Assembly: GCF_000938305.1 (NCBI RefSeq)
Contig: NZ_JYMT01000031.1
Span: 1-64,000 of the forward strand
Direction: 5' to 3'
Length of the DNA: 64,000 nucleotides
DNA from: Bradyrhizobium sp. LTSP885
Lineage (GTDB): Bacteria; Pseudomonadota; Alphaproteobacteria; Rhizobiales; Xanthobacteraceae
Each line of letters begins with the position of its first letter. The stretch's first letter is position 1. Of the stretch, positions 50,713 to 59,864 are shown one piece after another. A program made the translations under genes and the position numbers. The notes beneath the pieces were generated by a model that did no database searches, was not told where the DNA came from, and saw only the letters and a list, made by a program, of their open reading frames with translations.

Positions 50713-51579
50713 CTATTTCATGACCTCGACGGTCGCGGAACGGCCCGCCACGAGCGCTACGCCGTCGGGAAGCTGGTCCAGTACAATGCGTACCGGGACG
50801 CGTTGCGCGAGGCGAACCCAACTGAAGGTCGGGTTGACGTTGGCCAATAGGTTCGCGCCTTCGGCCCGGTCGCGATCTTCAATACCGGCCGCGATGCTCT
50901 CGACATGCCCGGTGAGCCTGACAGGATCGCCCATCAGGCGCACCTGCACCTTGTCGCCGACATGGATGCGGGCCAGCTTGGTCTCCTCGAAATAGCCTTC
51001 CACATGCAGCGTATCGGCGTCGACCAAGGCCATCACGCCCTTGCCAGCAGCGACGTAGACACCGGGCCGCAGATCCATGTTGGTGATCGTGCCGTTCACG
51101 GACGCATGCACCTCGCTGCGATCGAGGTTGAGCTGGGCCACCGCGCGATCGGCGATGGCCTGATCATAGGCCGCCTTGGCCTGGAGCTGCGTCGCGAGAA
51201 TCTGCTCCTGTTTCTGCTGCGATACCGCATCCGTCGTGAGTGCGCTGTAGCGCTTCAAATCGGAATTGGCCTGGTCCAGCGTCGCCTGATGGCCGGCGAC
51301 CGCCGCGTCGGCCTGCCGCAGCGCCAGCCCAAAGCGTGCACGATCGATCCGAAACAGGACATCCCCGCGATGGACCTTCTGATTGTCCTTGACCAGCACG
51401 TCGGTGACGAAGCCGGACACGTCGGGCGCAACCTGAACCACGTCGGCACGGACCCTGCCGTCGCGCGTCCACGGCGACTCCATGTAATAGATCCATAGCC
51501 CACGACCGACGGCAAGCGCCGCGACGACAGCAACGAGTGTCAGCGCAACGCGACCAAGCCAGGCGAAATTCCCCTTCAT
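50713..51579 (-). CDS. HlyD-family periplasmic adaptor of an AaeAB-like efflux pump
   Basis: 288 residues from ATG 51579 with GGAG upstream; the frame is open to 51732 but that overlaps the next gene. One N-terminal membrane helix (VALTLVAVVAALAVG, about 11-25) is followed by the biotinyl-like half-motif VQVAPDVSGFVTDVLVKDNQ (about 46-65), a helical hairpin with QATLDQANSDLKRYSAL, and the second half VNGTITNMDLRPGVYVAAGK. It bridges the FUSC inner-membrane protein to the outer membrane. It overlaps the DUF1656 gene by four bases, the order of aaeA-aaeX-aaeB. Confidence 0.92.
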   Translation of the reverse strand: MKGNFAWLGRVALTLVAVVAALAVGRGLWIYYMESPWTRDGRVRADVVQVAPDVSGFVTDVLVKDNQKVHRGDVLFRIDRARFGLALRQADAAVAGHQATLDQANSDLKRYSALTTDAVSQQKQEQILATQLQAKAAYDQAIADRAVAQLNLDRSEVHASVNGTITNMDLRPGVYVAAGKGVMALVDADTLHVEGYFEETKLARIHVGDKVQVRLMGDPVRLTGHVESIAAGIEDRDRAEGANLLANVNPTFSWVRLAQRVPVRIVLDQLPDGVALVAGRSATVEVMK

Positions 51580-51782
51580 GGCAGTAACTCCGAAAGATAG
51601 ACGACGGCACCCAACAGGCAGACATAAAGGGCGAAATTGAACAGCGCGCGGTGCCAGACCAGCCGATAGAGCCCGAAGCGCCGCATGATTCGGCTCACGA
51701 GGGTGCTCAGCGCATAGGCCACGATCAACCACAGCAGCAGCGCCGGGACCAGGACACCATAGATATCGATCTCATACCTCAT
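51576..51782 (-). CDS. DUF1656 (AaeX-like) small membrane protein
   Basis: 68 residues from ATG 51782, overlapping both neighbours by four bases. The sequence RYEIDIYGVLVPALLLWLIV and the second hydrophobic stretch LFNFALYVCLLGAVVYLSEL give two membrane helices. DUF1656/AaeX proteins are found between HlyD and FUSC genes in aromatic-acid efflux operons; their exact role is unknown. Confidence 0.92.
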   Translation of the reverse strand: MRYEIDIYGVLVPALLLWLIVAYALSTLVSRIMRRFGLYRLVWHRALFNFALYVCLLGAVVYLSELLP

Positions 51783-53830
51783 GCCGCAAAACTCTCCTCG
51801 GGCCGCGACTGGTACGCGGGCGCATCCGGAAACAGGCCGCGGCGGATGCCGACGAGGCCGAGCAACGCATCGTCCCGCGCGCTGTCATTGGGATCCTTGA
51901 CGGCCTCGGCCACCGCGGCATCGACGCGTGACAGCAGTTCGGACGGCATTGCACCCCCCGGATGATAGCGAAAGACCGCCGCGAGATCGTCGAGCATGTC
52001 GTCGATGGCGCGCACGGTCGAGGCTGCGAGGCCGTAGCGGGCGCGCCTGAGATCGATGATGTTGAGCCCGACGCGAAGCTGGGTCAGGCTGTCGGCATCG
52101 CGGCGGTCGCTTTCGGAGATGAAGGCGATGCGCTGCACCAGCAGACCGAGCCGGTGCAGCATCAGGCCGGCAAACTGCGCGCGATCGCCGTGCCCACGGC
52201 GCTCGGCGGCGACGGCGAGTTCCTGCCAGCTCGATTGCATCAGGCGCCTGGCGATCCATTCGGCGCCGACGCCGCGCGCGACCCGCGTCACGATCTCAGC
52301 GATGACGATGCCGAGGAAGAAAGCGACGGAGGTATTGGCAAAGCTGCCAAAATCCGCGCTGTAGGTCGATTGCAGTGCGAGCAACGTCGCGGTGTTGACG
52401 GCGAGCGCCGAGCCGATCGGCTGGGTCGCAGGCCGCGAGATCAAAAAGCCGTAGAGCAGGAAGGTCGGTGCCAGCGCTGCTATCAGGACCTCGATATGGG
52501 ATATGCCAGGTACTATCGCGAACTGATAGATCGCAACGATGACGATCGCGACCAGCGACAAAAGACCGAAGGCCCGGATACTACGGGCCGGCTCGTCCTG
52601 CGCGGCAAAGAAGCAGCAGGCGACCGCCGCCATCATCGGCGCCGAGGCGCCATCCGCCCAGCCGGTCGCGATCCACAGGCCGCAGCAGATCAGGATTGCG
52701 ACCGCGGCGCCCGCGGCCGACCACAGCGCCATGCCGTGATCGCGATGGCGAACCGGCGCGGCGCCAGCCTCGGGGCGGAACGCCAGCGCGACAGAGGAGA
52801 TATCCTTGCTCGCCACGATCGCATCGCCGATCGCGCGGCAATCGGCCGAGATATCGACGAGGTCGCGTAAGCGCAGCAACAGGCTGATCGTGATGATGCG
52901 TTCCCGCGGTGCCAGGCCATCGAGCGCAGATTGTCGCTCCACGATCGCGGCGCGGATCCGCTCTCCGGATTGCCGGATGCGATCCTCGTCCACGATCCAT
53001 TCAGCGACATCGCCAAGCAGGCGTCGCAGCTCCGGCCGCTTTTGCAGCGTGGCCTCGCCGAGTGCGGCAAGCCGGTCTTCGATCGACGTCATCACCGGCA
53101 ACAGCATCAGCATGCGCAACCGGATCTCGCTGAGGCCACGTACGGCGCCGGCATCGGCCAGACGATCATAGGCGAGATGGGTCGCCAGCGTATCGATCTC
53201 GACGACATCGGTCGCAAGGCGAAGGCGCTGGGTCCGGCGCGTCTCGCTGGTCCCGCGATCAAGCAGCACATCGCCGGACAGACCGCGCGCATCTGCAAGC
53301 CATTTCCTGACACGCCCGCCGACGGCCGGGCCGACACTGCGCGGAAACACCACCGTCGACACCAGGCTCGCACAGATGAGCCCGAGCGAGATCTCCTCCA
53401 CCCGCGCCAGTGCGATGTCGAAGATGCTCCCCGGCTCGGCCACCGAAGGAAAGCCGATCAACGCCACGGTATATCCAGCCAGCATGAAGACATAGCTGCG
53501 CGGCGTGCCGTCGAGCAGCGACAGATAAAGGCAGAGCCCGACCCAGAGCGCGATCGCGAGGCATAGCAGTTCCGGCGCGTTGATCAGGTTCGGTACCATT
53601 GCGACCGTCATGGTGGCGCCGACCCACGTGCCGATGACGCGGAAGAAGGCCTTCGAACTGGTCGCGCCGGCCAACGGCTGCGAGGCGATGTAGACGGTCG
53701 CCATCGCCCAATAGGGCCGCGGCAAATCGATCGCCAGCGCGATGACGAGCGCCAGCATCGACGCGGCGAACGTCTTCAAAGCGAAAATGAGGTCCGCATG
53801 GCGGACCAGGAACGGCTCTTCCGGGCGCAT
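51779..53830 (-). CDS. FUSC family inner-membrane protein (AaeB-like aromatic-acid exporter)
   Basis: 683 residues from ATG 53830. It has two membrane blocks, residues about 12-165 (FALKTFAASMLALVIALAI, YWAMATVYIASQPLAGATSS, SYVFMLAGYTVALIGFPSVA) and about 360-510 (AVAILICCGLWIATGWADGA and following), separated by a soluble helical domain and ending in another of about 150 residues. That is the FUSC/AaeB layout for export of p-hydroxybenzoate-like acids. It lies two bases after the MarR gene and overlaps DUF1656, so marR-aaeB-aaeX-aaeA form one operon. Confidence 0.92.
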   Translation of the reverse strand: MRPEEPFLVRHADLIFALKTFAASMLALVIALAIDLPRPYWAMATVYIASQPLAGATSSKAFFRVIGTWVGATMTVAMVPNLINAPELLCLAIALWVGLCLYLSLLDGTPRSYVFMLAGYTVALIGFPSVAEPGSIFDIALARVEEISLGLICASLVSTVVFPRSVGPAVGGRVRKWLADARGLSGDVLLDRGTSETRRTQRLRLATDVVEIDTLATHLAYDRLADAGAVRGLSEIRLRMLMLLPVMTSIEDRLAALGEATLQKRPELRRLLGDVAEWIVDEDRIRQSGERIRAAIVERQSALDGLAPRERIITISLLLRLRDLVDISADCRAIGDAIVASKDISSVALAFRPEAGAAPVRHRDHGMALWSAAGAAVAILICCGLWIATGWADGASAPMMAAVACCFFAAQDEPARSIRAFGLLSLVAIVIVAIYQFAIVPGISHIEVLIAALAPTFLLYGFLISRPATQPIGSALAVNTATLLALQSTYSADFGSFANTSVAFFLGIVIAEIVTRVARGVGAEWIARRLMQSSWQELAVAAERRGHGDRAQFAGLMLHRLGLLVQRIAFISESDRRDADSLTQLRVGLNIIDLRRARYGLAASTVRAIDDMLDDLAAVFRYHPGGAMPSELLSRVDAAVAEAVKDPNDSARDDALLGLVGIRRGLFPDAPAYQSRPEESFAA

Positions 53831-53832
53831 AG

Positions 53833-54306
53833 CTATTTCGCCTCTGCAACAATCTTGGCTTCATGCAGGCGGCTGACCCGCTGCTCGATGCGCTGAAGTG
53901 TCGCGAAGGTTATCGCAAGTTCGTCGCTGCCGATATCCTTCAGCAGATTGGCCCGCACACGGCGCAGCACCCGGTTGATCTCCTCGACCTTGGCCTCGCC
54001 GGTCGCGGTGAGATGCAAGGTCTTGGCACGCCGGTCGGTCGGATCCTCGCGGCGCTCCACCAACCCCTCGGCCTGCAGCAGATCAATCAGTCGTACCAGC
54101 GAAGGCCCCTCGATCCCCAATTCGTCGGCCAGCACGCCTTGGCGAACGTTGTCCCCCTGCCGCGACAGCACCAGAAGCGGAATCGCGGTCGCGTCGGACA
54201 GGCCGTGATCGGACAGCGCCTGATCCGTTTCGCGGCGCCAGATTCGGCCGAGCCGTGTGACCAGGCGGCCGATCTCGGCGTGGATATGGGATTGGGTGGG
54301 AGGCAT
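53833..54306 (-). CDS. MarR-family transcriptional regulator of the efflux operon
   Basis: 157 residues from ATG 54306 (a GTG at 54324 would add six). The MarR fold is clear: SHIHAEIGRLVTRLGRIWRR at the N-terminus, VLADELGIEGPSLVRLIDLL as helix-turn-helix, and VERREDPTDRRAKTLHLTAT as the wing. It is first in the efflux operon and divergent from an MFS exporter, so it likely represses both until an aromatic acid or drug binds. On the minus strand TTGGAG and TATCTA are 17 bp apart just before the start, so the transcript may be nearly leaderless. Confidence 0.92.
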   Translation of the reverse strand: MPPTQSHIHAEIGRLVTRLGRIWRRETDQALSDHGLSDATAIPLLVLSRQGDNVRQGVLADELGIEGPSLVRLIDLLQAEGLVERREDPTDRRAKTLHLTATGEAKVEEINRVLRRVRANLLKDIGSDELAITFATLQRIEQRVSRLHEAKIVAEAK

Positions 54307-54321
54307 GCAAATTAGATAGGA

Positions 54322-54350
54322 CACGAACTATTAGGCTCCAACTATATAAT
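54322..54350. promoter_or_regulatory. Divergent efflux promoter region with AACTAT direct repeats
   Basis: AACTAT occurs at 54326-54331 and 54340-54345, 14 bp apart. The second copy runs into TATAAT (54345-54350), a perfect -10 for the rightward MFS gene 42 bp downstream. The leftward -35/-10 candidates (TTGGAG, TATCTA) overlap the same bases. A MarR dimer bound here would cover both promoters. Confidence 0.45.
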
Positions 54351-54392
54351 CGGCACAGACGATCACGAAAAAGCGAACGGGGACAATGCAGT

Positions 54393-55628
54393 ATGGACGC
54401 GGGCTCCACGACCGAGGCACGCGAGGAATTCCCCGGCGAGGGCACTCTGGCGCTGGTCCCGACCTTTATCGTCGTGGCCGTGGATGCGACCGGAATGGGG
54501 ATCATCCTGCCCCTGCTGCCGTTCTATTCGCAGCGGCTCGGTGCAACGCCATTCCTGATCGGCGCGCTGATCTCGGTCTATGCGGTTTGCCAGCTCATCG
54601 CCGGTCCCGTGGTCGGCATCCTCTCCGACCGCTACGGCCGCCGGAAAGTGCTGGTCGTCAGCCAGATCGGAACCTTCGTCGGCTTCGTGCTGCTCGCCCT
54701 GGCTGATAGCCTGACGCTGGTGTTTCTCGCCCGCATCATCGACGGGCTGACGTCCGGCAACATCTCGGTGGCCCACGCCTATGCGGCCGAGCACAGTGCG
54801 CCGTCGACCCGCAAGCAGGCGCTCGGCATGACCAGCGGAGCGATTGGAACCGGATTGCTGGTTGGCCCCGCGCTCTCGGGCCTTCTCGTCCATTACGGCG
54901 ACACCGCGCCGGTGTGGGCGGCAGCCGCACTGTCGCTGGTCAGCATCCTCGCCACGATCGGCCTCCTGTCGCCGGATCACCCGGCCTCCGAGCCGCTCTA
55001 CCAGCAGCGGGTGCCTGAGCCGACACTGGCGCGTACGATGCTCGAGATGCGCTATGCGTGGCGCCTGCTCTGTCTGCTCATTGTGTTCTTTTTCGTCAAC
55101 TCGATGTTCCTGTCGCAGATCGGCCTGTTCCTGTCGGCGCGGTTCAGTTGGGACGGGCATCCGTTCGGCGCCCGCGAGCTCGGTTGGATGTTCGCCTATG
55201 CCGGCTTCATCAACATGGTCGTCCAGGGCTTCCTGATCGCGCGCGCCAATCTGTTGGTCTCCGACCGCAATATCGTGACTGTGGCGTTCGCCAGCATGGG
55301 CCTTGGATTCATGGGGCTTGCGATCGGAAACCGGATCAGCCTGCTCGTCGGGTTCCTGACGCTGATCATCGTCGGCACCATGTTCGCCCGCAGCACGCTG
55401 ACGGCTGAACTTTCCCGCAGCACCGCGATCAACCGTCAGGGCATGATCATGGGCCTCAATCAATCGCTGATGTCGGGCGCCAGTATCAGCGCTCCGCTCC
55501 TGAGCGGCGCGTTGATCGGCCACCAGTTGTTCGTCAGCTGGGCGCTTGCGATGGCGGTCGTCGCGACGGTCGGCGCTGCGCTGGCGCGACAGCTGCTCGC
55601 CTTTGCGGAGCCCGCAGGCGCAGACTGA
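54393..55628 (+). CDS. MFS transporter (DHA1/TetA-like exporter)
   Basis: 411 residues from ATG 54393 with 12 hydrophobic segments. The family-typical loop between helices 2 and 3, GPVVGILSDRYGRRKVLVVS, is at about 70-89, a helix-5 motif SGAIGTGLLVGPALSGLLVH follows at about 149-168, and LNQSLMSGASISAPLLSGAL lies near 355. These are the antiporter motifs of drug/proton DHA1 exporters. It is divergent from the MarR-controlled FUSC operon and is probably co-regulated. The substrate is unknown. Its end converges on the VWA gene with 14 bp between. Confidence 0.92.
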   Translation: MDAGSTTEAREEFPGEGTLALVPTFIVVAVDATGMGIILPLLPFYSQRLGATPFLIGALISVYAVCQLIAGPVVGILSDRYGRRKVLVVSQIGTFVGFVLLALADSLTLVFLARIIDGLTSGNISVAHAYAAEHSAPSTRKQALGMTSGAIGTGLLVGPALSGLLVHYGDTAPVWAAAALSLVSILATIGLLSPDHPASEPLYQQRVPEPTLARTMLEMRYAWRLLCLLIVFFFVNSMFLSQIGLFLSARFSWDGHPFGARELGWMFAYAGFINMVVQGFLIARANLLVSDRNIVTVAFASMGLGFMGLAIGNRISLLVGFLTLIIVGTMFARSTLTAELSRSTAINRQGMIMGLNQSLMSGASISAPLLSGALIGHQLFVSWALAMAVVATVGAALARQLLAFAEPAGAD

Positions 55629-55642
55629 TCGCGCGGCGCCAT

Positions 55643-57934
55643 CTATTTCTTCAGTTCCGTGTAGAGCTGCATCACCCGCTGCGGCAGCACCTCGATACGT
55701 CGCACGCGAAGCGAATAGCGCTCGCCGAAAATACGGTCGAGCTGCTGAAAGTCGCCGCCGCCCATGCCGAACGCGAAAATATCGATCCCGCGCCGCCGCA
55801 GCTGCTGGGCGGCCCGACGGGCGTCTTCGGTCAGATACCGCGGGTCCGGTACATCGATATCCGAAGGCTCGCCGTCGGTCAGTACCACCAATACCTTCCG
55901 GAACGCACGGCGCTGCGCGAGGTAGCTGCCCGCGTGGCGCAATGCCGCGCCGAGCCGCGTCGAATGGCTGCTGCCAAGTCCGGCGAGGCGCGCACGCACC
56001 ACCGCGTCCATCGGCTCGTCAAAACTCTTGATGCGCAGATAGCGCACGCGTTCGCGGCCGTCCGAATTGAAGCCGTGCACCGCGATCGCGTCATGGGCGG
56101 CCTCCACCGCCGCCGCCATGATCGCAGCCGCCTTGCACTCGACATCGAGAATGGTTCGGCCAGCGCGATCGCGATCGGCGGTCGATTGCGACAGGTCCAT
56201 CAGCAGCAGAATGGCGAGATCGCGCGGCCCCGGCGCATCGCGCTGGTAGACCCTTGGCTCGCTGACATATCCGGCACGCCGCTCGATCGTCAGTGCGATC
56301 GCAGCATCGATGTCGATCACTTCACCGTCGGGTTGGCCCTTGTGGCGAAGGCGTCGGCCGATCGAGGCATCGCGAGTCAGTTTCGTGACCCTGCGCATCG
56401 CGTCGGTATCCACCGGCGGATCGAAAGGCGTTGCGAAAGCGGCGGCGTCCGCTTCCAGGATGGTCGTCCAGTCGATCCGCTCGATGCCCGCAGCATAGTC
56501 CCATTCCGGATAGGTTGCGACCGGAAGGCCATCCAGCAGCGTCATCGCGCTCGCTCGCGCGCGCAGCGTCTCGTCCGGCCTCGCGTTGTCATCGGAGGAA
56601 TGTCCGTCCGCATCGTCGCGCCGTTCGATCCGCACAGAATCGACCGCGAGTTCGATCGTCTCGGCCGGAGCGTCGGGTTGGTCGCCGAAATCCCACAGCG
56701 CCAGATTGTCGTCGCGATAGGCGGGTTCGACGACGTAGTTCTTGGCGTTGAACTGCAGCCGCATCTGTCCGATGTCGTTGCCGAGCAGTCCGCCGATCTC
56801 GCGGCTGATCGCGGGATCGGCCCAGCGGTCCGAGGCGGCGGCAAACAGCGTTCGTCCCTTACCGACCCACGCGTCGGAATCCCGATAGTCCGGATCGATC
56901 AGCGCGCGTGCCAGCCGCATCATCAGTCCCGCTGCGGTTGCTTGCACGGACGGCGTCACGGTGTGAAAAGGCAACCAAAGTCGGCGCAAGCCGGGCATGT
57001 CGCGGAGCGCCAGCGCCTCGACCCTGGCATCCTCGACCAGCGAGACCAGCGCGAGCTGCAGCGCCTTCAGCCGGCCGACGGGAAAGCGGACGACGGAATG
57101 AGCGAGATGCGCCCCGGCATGCGCAGCAGCCGCGAGATAGATCGCATCCGCCTGCTCGCCCTCGAAGCCGGGAAACGTCGCCGGCAAGCCAATGAGGCCG
57201 GCTGCGAGCGAGGTCCGTCGCGGCACCGGCGTCGGGGCAATCGCGAGCTTGCGAAAGCGCACCTTCTTGTTCCACAAGGCTAGCATGGTCGCGGCGAGCC
57301 GCTTTTCCAACCGCGCGAAATCATCGCCTGTCCGACCGAGCGTAAACAACCGTGCCGAGAGCGCGTCATCGAGCGCGAAATAAGCCCGCCGCCGCACCGC
57401 ACGGCCGCCGGTCGCGCGCAGGCCGGCGGAAATCCAGGCTGAAAAATCCTCGGCACCGGCGTGTGCCAGCAGCTGCTCCAGCCGGCCGATGGCGAGACCG
57501 ACAGATTCGGGTCCTGCGTCGGCGAGTTGGCACAGCGCGGCAAGAACGGCCGTCAAGTCGCCCGCGCTCCCGAGCCGCGGCAGCACCTTGGACAATTCGG
57601 TCAGCAACGCATGCGCGACGCGGCTTCCGGCGCTGCGGCCGATGTCCCTGACGCCACACCCGATCGCGATCAGATCTTCGGCCGATCTCTCTGCCGGCCA
57701 TTGCTCCGACAGCCGTAGAAAGCCCAGGACCACGACCTCGCCGAGATTGGCCTCGAACAGGCCGTGCACGGTCTCGTCCCAGGCCGCGATGCGATCGAAC
57801 GGCGCAGGCCGGCGCTGCAATGCAGCCCGCACCGCCTGCACGGCCGAACCTACATCGTCGTGGCCGCGCAACAGCGCCGCAAGCCGGCGGCCGGAGCTGA
57901 TACTATCGAGCGAACTGATTTGCGCGACCGCCAC
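55643..57934 (-). CDS. VWA-domain protein of the CbbO/NorD type
   Basis: 763 residues from GTG 57934 with GGAAG seven bases upstream. The N-terminal ~550 residues are helical and match the NorD/CbbO type (LARALIDPDYRDSD near 345, TYPEWDYAAGIERIDWTTIL near 475). The C-terminal von Willebrand A domain has a full MIDAS: DLSQS at 580-584, a threonine near 659 and TDGEPSD with the aspartate near 687. Such proteins pair with a CbbQ/NorQ AAA+ ATPase to remodel or insert metal into a target enzyme. The ATPase gene is 14 bp upstream. No NO reductase or RuBisCO gene lies in the window, so the target is unknown. Confidence 0.9.
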   Translation of the reverse strand: MAVAQISSLDSISSGRRLAALLRGHDDVGSAVQAVRAALQRRPAPFDRIAAWDETVHGLFEANLGEVVVLGFLRLSEQWPAERSAEDLIAIGCGVRDIGRSAGSRVAHALLTELSKVLPRLGSAGDLTAVLAALCQLADAGPESVGLAIGRLEQLLAHAGAEDFSAWISAGLRATGGRAVRRRAYFALDDALSARLFTLGRTGDDFARLEKRLAATMLALWNKKVRFRKLAIAPTPVPRRTSLAAGLIGLPATFPGFEGEQADAIYLAAAAHAGAHLAHSVVRFPVGRLKALQLALVSLVEDARVEALALRDMPGLRRLWLPFHTVTPSVQATAAGLMMRLARALIDPDYRDSDAWVGKGRTLFAAASDRWADPAISREIGGLLGNDIGQMRLQFNAKNYVVEPAYRDDNLALWDFGDQPDAPAETIELAVDSVRIERRDDADGHSSDDNARPDETLRARASAMTLLDGLPVATYPEWDYAAGIERIDWTTILEADAAAFATPFDPPVDTDAMRRVTKLTRDASIGRRLRHKGQPDGEVIDIDAAIALTIERRAGYVSEPRVYQRDAPGPRDLAILLLMDLSQSTADRDRAGRTILDVECKAAAIMAAAVEAAHDAIAVHGFNSDGRERVRYLRIKSFDEPMDAVVRARLAGLGSSHSTRLGAALRHAGSYLAQRRAFRKVLVVLTDGEPSDIDVPDPRYLTEDARRAAQQLRRRGIDIFAFGMGGGDFQQLDRIFGERYSLRVRRIEVLPQRVMQLYTELKK

Positions 57935-57948
57935 AAGGAAGCTTCCAT

Positions 57949-58794
57949 TTACGCACAGGCCGAAATCACATCCCGCAACGTGTTCCTGGTGTCCGCATCA
58001 TCGGTCAGGGGAACGACGATCGTGGTCTCGCAGGCTTTTTCGAGGCTGATACCGTTCCCGATCAGCCGGCCGGCATTGACCAGCATCCGGGTCGATGCCC
58101 CCTCGTCCAGCCCTTGCCCTTTCAGGTTGCGGCTATGCTGCGCAATCTTCACCAGCAGATCAGCAATCCTGGGATCGATGCTGGCCTCTCGCGATACCAC
58201 CTCGGTTTCCGCCGAATGGTCGGGATAATCGAAATCGAGCGCCGCGAAGCGCTGCTTGGTGGATTCCTTGAGATCCTTGATCGCGCTCTGGTAGCCGGGA
58301 TTGTAGGAGATCACGAGCTGGAAATCGGAATGGGCGTGGATCAACTCGCCGCGCTTTTCCAGCGGCAGCACGCGACGGTCGTCGGTCAGCGGATGGATAA
58401 CGACGGTGGTGTCCTGACGTGCTTCCACGATCTCATCCAGATAGCAAATTGCGCCAAGGCGGACCGCCGTGGTGAGCGGCCCGTCACTCCACACCGTTCC
58501 CTGGGCATCGAGCAGCCAGCGTCCGACCAGATCCGCCGCCGTCATGTCCTCGTGACAGGCCACCGTGATGAGCGGACGCCCGAGCCGCCAAGCCATGTAC
58601 TCGATGAAACGAGTCTTGCCACAGCCGGTGGGCCCCTTCAGCATCACCGGCATACGGCTGACATAGGCCGCGCCGAACAATTCGACCTCATCCCTGAGCG
58701 GCCGGTAGTATGGCTCATCAGGGATGCGGTATTGGTCGAGCAGCAGAGCGGGGTTGGACAAGCTCACGCCCCCCTTGATCGCGCAGGCAGCCAT
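57949..58794 (-). CDS. CbbQ/NirQ/NorQ-type AAA+ ATPase (MoxR family)
   Basis: 281 residues from ATG 58794; the frame is open to 58860 but that overlaps the preceding gene, and a GTG at 58767 with AAGGGG upstream is an alternative. The N-terminus contains the CbbQ signature YRIPDEPYYRPLRDEVELF, then Walker A LKGPTGCGKTRFIEY, ITVACHEDMTAADLVGRWLL (pore-loop region), Walker B AICYLDEIVEARQDT and the sensor FQLVISYNPGYQ. It forms a hexameric ring that acts with the VWA partner. It is co-operonic with a MetX-like hydrolase, NCS1 permease and amidase. Confidence 0.9.
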   Translation of the reverse strand: MAACAIKGGVSLSNPALLLDQYRIPDEPYYRPLRDEVELFGAAYVSRMPVMLKGPTGCGKTRFIEYMAWRLGRPLITVACHEDMTAADLVGRWLLDAQGTVWSDGPLTTAVRLGAICYLDEIVEARQDTTVVIHPLTDDRRVLPLEKRGELIHAHSDFQLVISYNPGYQSAIKDLKESTKQRFAALDFDYPDHSAETEVVSREASIDPRIADLLVKIAQHSRNLKGQGLDEGASTRMLVNAGRLIGNGISLEKACETTIVVPLTDDADTRNTLRDVISACA

Positions 58795-58810
58795 TCGCAA
58801 CCGATCGACA

Positions 58811-59830
58811 TCACGATGCGAGCAGCTCCTTGAGCTTGGCATCGATGAAGGCGACGTCAACCGGGTTCGTCCCCGGCCCGCCGGCGAAATGCCCCCAGAT
58901 CGACGGCACCGGCTCGAACTTTGCGTTCGGCATGTTCGCGACCTCGAACTTGCTGTCCTCGGGCGGGAAATAGAGATCGGTCTGTCCCGGCATGACGTAG
59001 GTCTTGGCCTTGATGGCGCCGAGCGCCGCCTTGAACTCCCGCTTGTAGATCTCGTTGTCGCTGATGTCGCCGTTCTGCCAGGTCCACAGCATGGTCAGGA
59101 GGTTGTTGGGATCCTTTGGCAGGAAGAAGCCCTCCCAGAAGGCAACCAGGAAATCCTCCAGCGAGGAATAGCCCAGCGTCTTGATGTCGAGCTGCTCGCG
59201 GTAGAACGCCTGCGAGAAGCCCCAACCGGCATAGACCCGTGCGGCGGCGCGCAGGCCGCGCGCCGGCTTTTCGGTGTACCAGCCCTCCTTCCACGCCGCA
59301 TCCGCGGTCAGCGCCGCCTTGACGCCTTCGAGGAACACGAAGTTGTGGCGCGAGCATTTCGCAGAACCGCAGAATGGCGCCAGCAGGTCCATCATATCAG
59401 GGTAGAGCGCGCCCCAATGAAAGGTTTGCAACGCGCCCATCGACCATCCCACCACAAGGCGGATGTGCTTGATGCCGAATTTCTCGGTAACCAGCCGATG
59501 CTGGGCGCGGACATTGTCGGTGGCCGTCACTTGCGGAAAGCGCGGCCCATTATAGGGCTCGGGTGTATTGCTCGGCGACGACGACAGGCCGTTGCCGAAC
59601 ATATTGGGGATGATGATGAAGTATTTTGTGGGATCGAGCGCCATGCCCGGCCCGATCAGCCATTCATTGTCGTAGTGCTGACCGGAGTACCAGGTCGGGT
59701 AGACGATCACATTGTCCTTGGCTGCATTGAGCTGACCGAAGGTCTTGCAAGCGAGCTTGCAGTCGCGGATGGTGGCGCCGCGCTGCAAGGCCAAATTCCC
59801 GAGATCATAGATCTGATAGTCGACGCTCAT
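58811..59830 (-). CDS. Alpha/beta hydrolase, homoserine O-acetyltransferase (MetX)-like
   Basis: 339 residues from ATG 59830 with GAGGGA upstream. The MetX-fold features are CKLACKTFGQLNAAKDNVIV (about 24-43), the PTWYSGQHYDNEWLIGPGMA region in place of the usual oxyanion loop, FGNGLSSSPSNTPEP, and the nucleophile GWSMGALQ with Ser130; a C-terminal WGHFAGGPG supplies a histidine. Members include acyltransferases and plain hydrolases of unknown substrate. Next to an aliphatic amidase and the CbbQ/VWA pair a role in methionine synthesis is unlikely; amide or ester turnover is a better guess. Confidence 0.85.
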   Translation of the reverse strand: MSVDYQIYDLGNLALQRGATIRDCKLACKTFGQLNAAKDNVIVYPTWYSGQHYDNEWLIGPGMALDPTKYFIIIPNMFGNGLSSSPSNTPEPYNGPRFPQVTATDNVRAQHRLVTEKFGIKHIRLVVGWSMGALQTFHWGALYPDMMDLLAPFCGSAKCSRHNFVFLEGVKAALTADAAWKEGWYTEKPARGLRAAARVYAGWGFSQAFYREQLDIKTLGYSSLEDFLVAFWEGFFLPKDPNNLLTMLWTWQNGDISDNEIYKREFKAALGAIKAKTYVMPGQTDLYFPPEDSKFEVANMPNAKFEPVPSIWGHFAGGPGTNPVDVAFIDAKLKELLAS

Positions 59831-59864
59831 CGATGCATCCCTCTTGCTTGATCGCAGCAGCTGC

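Noticed and set aside
55643..58794. Nitric oxide reductase or RuBisCO activation locus
   Set aside because: The ATPase and VWA proteins are of that type, but no norCB or cbbLS genes occur in the window and the operon partners are amide-related.
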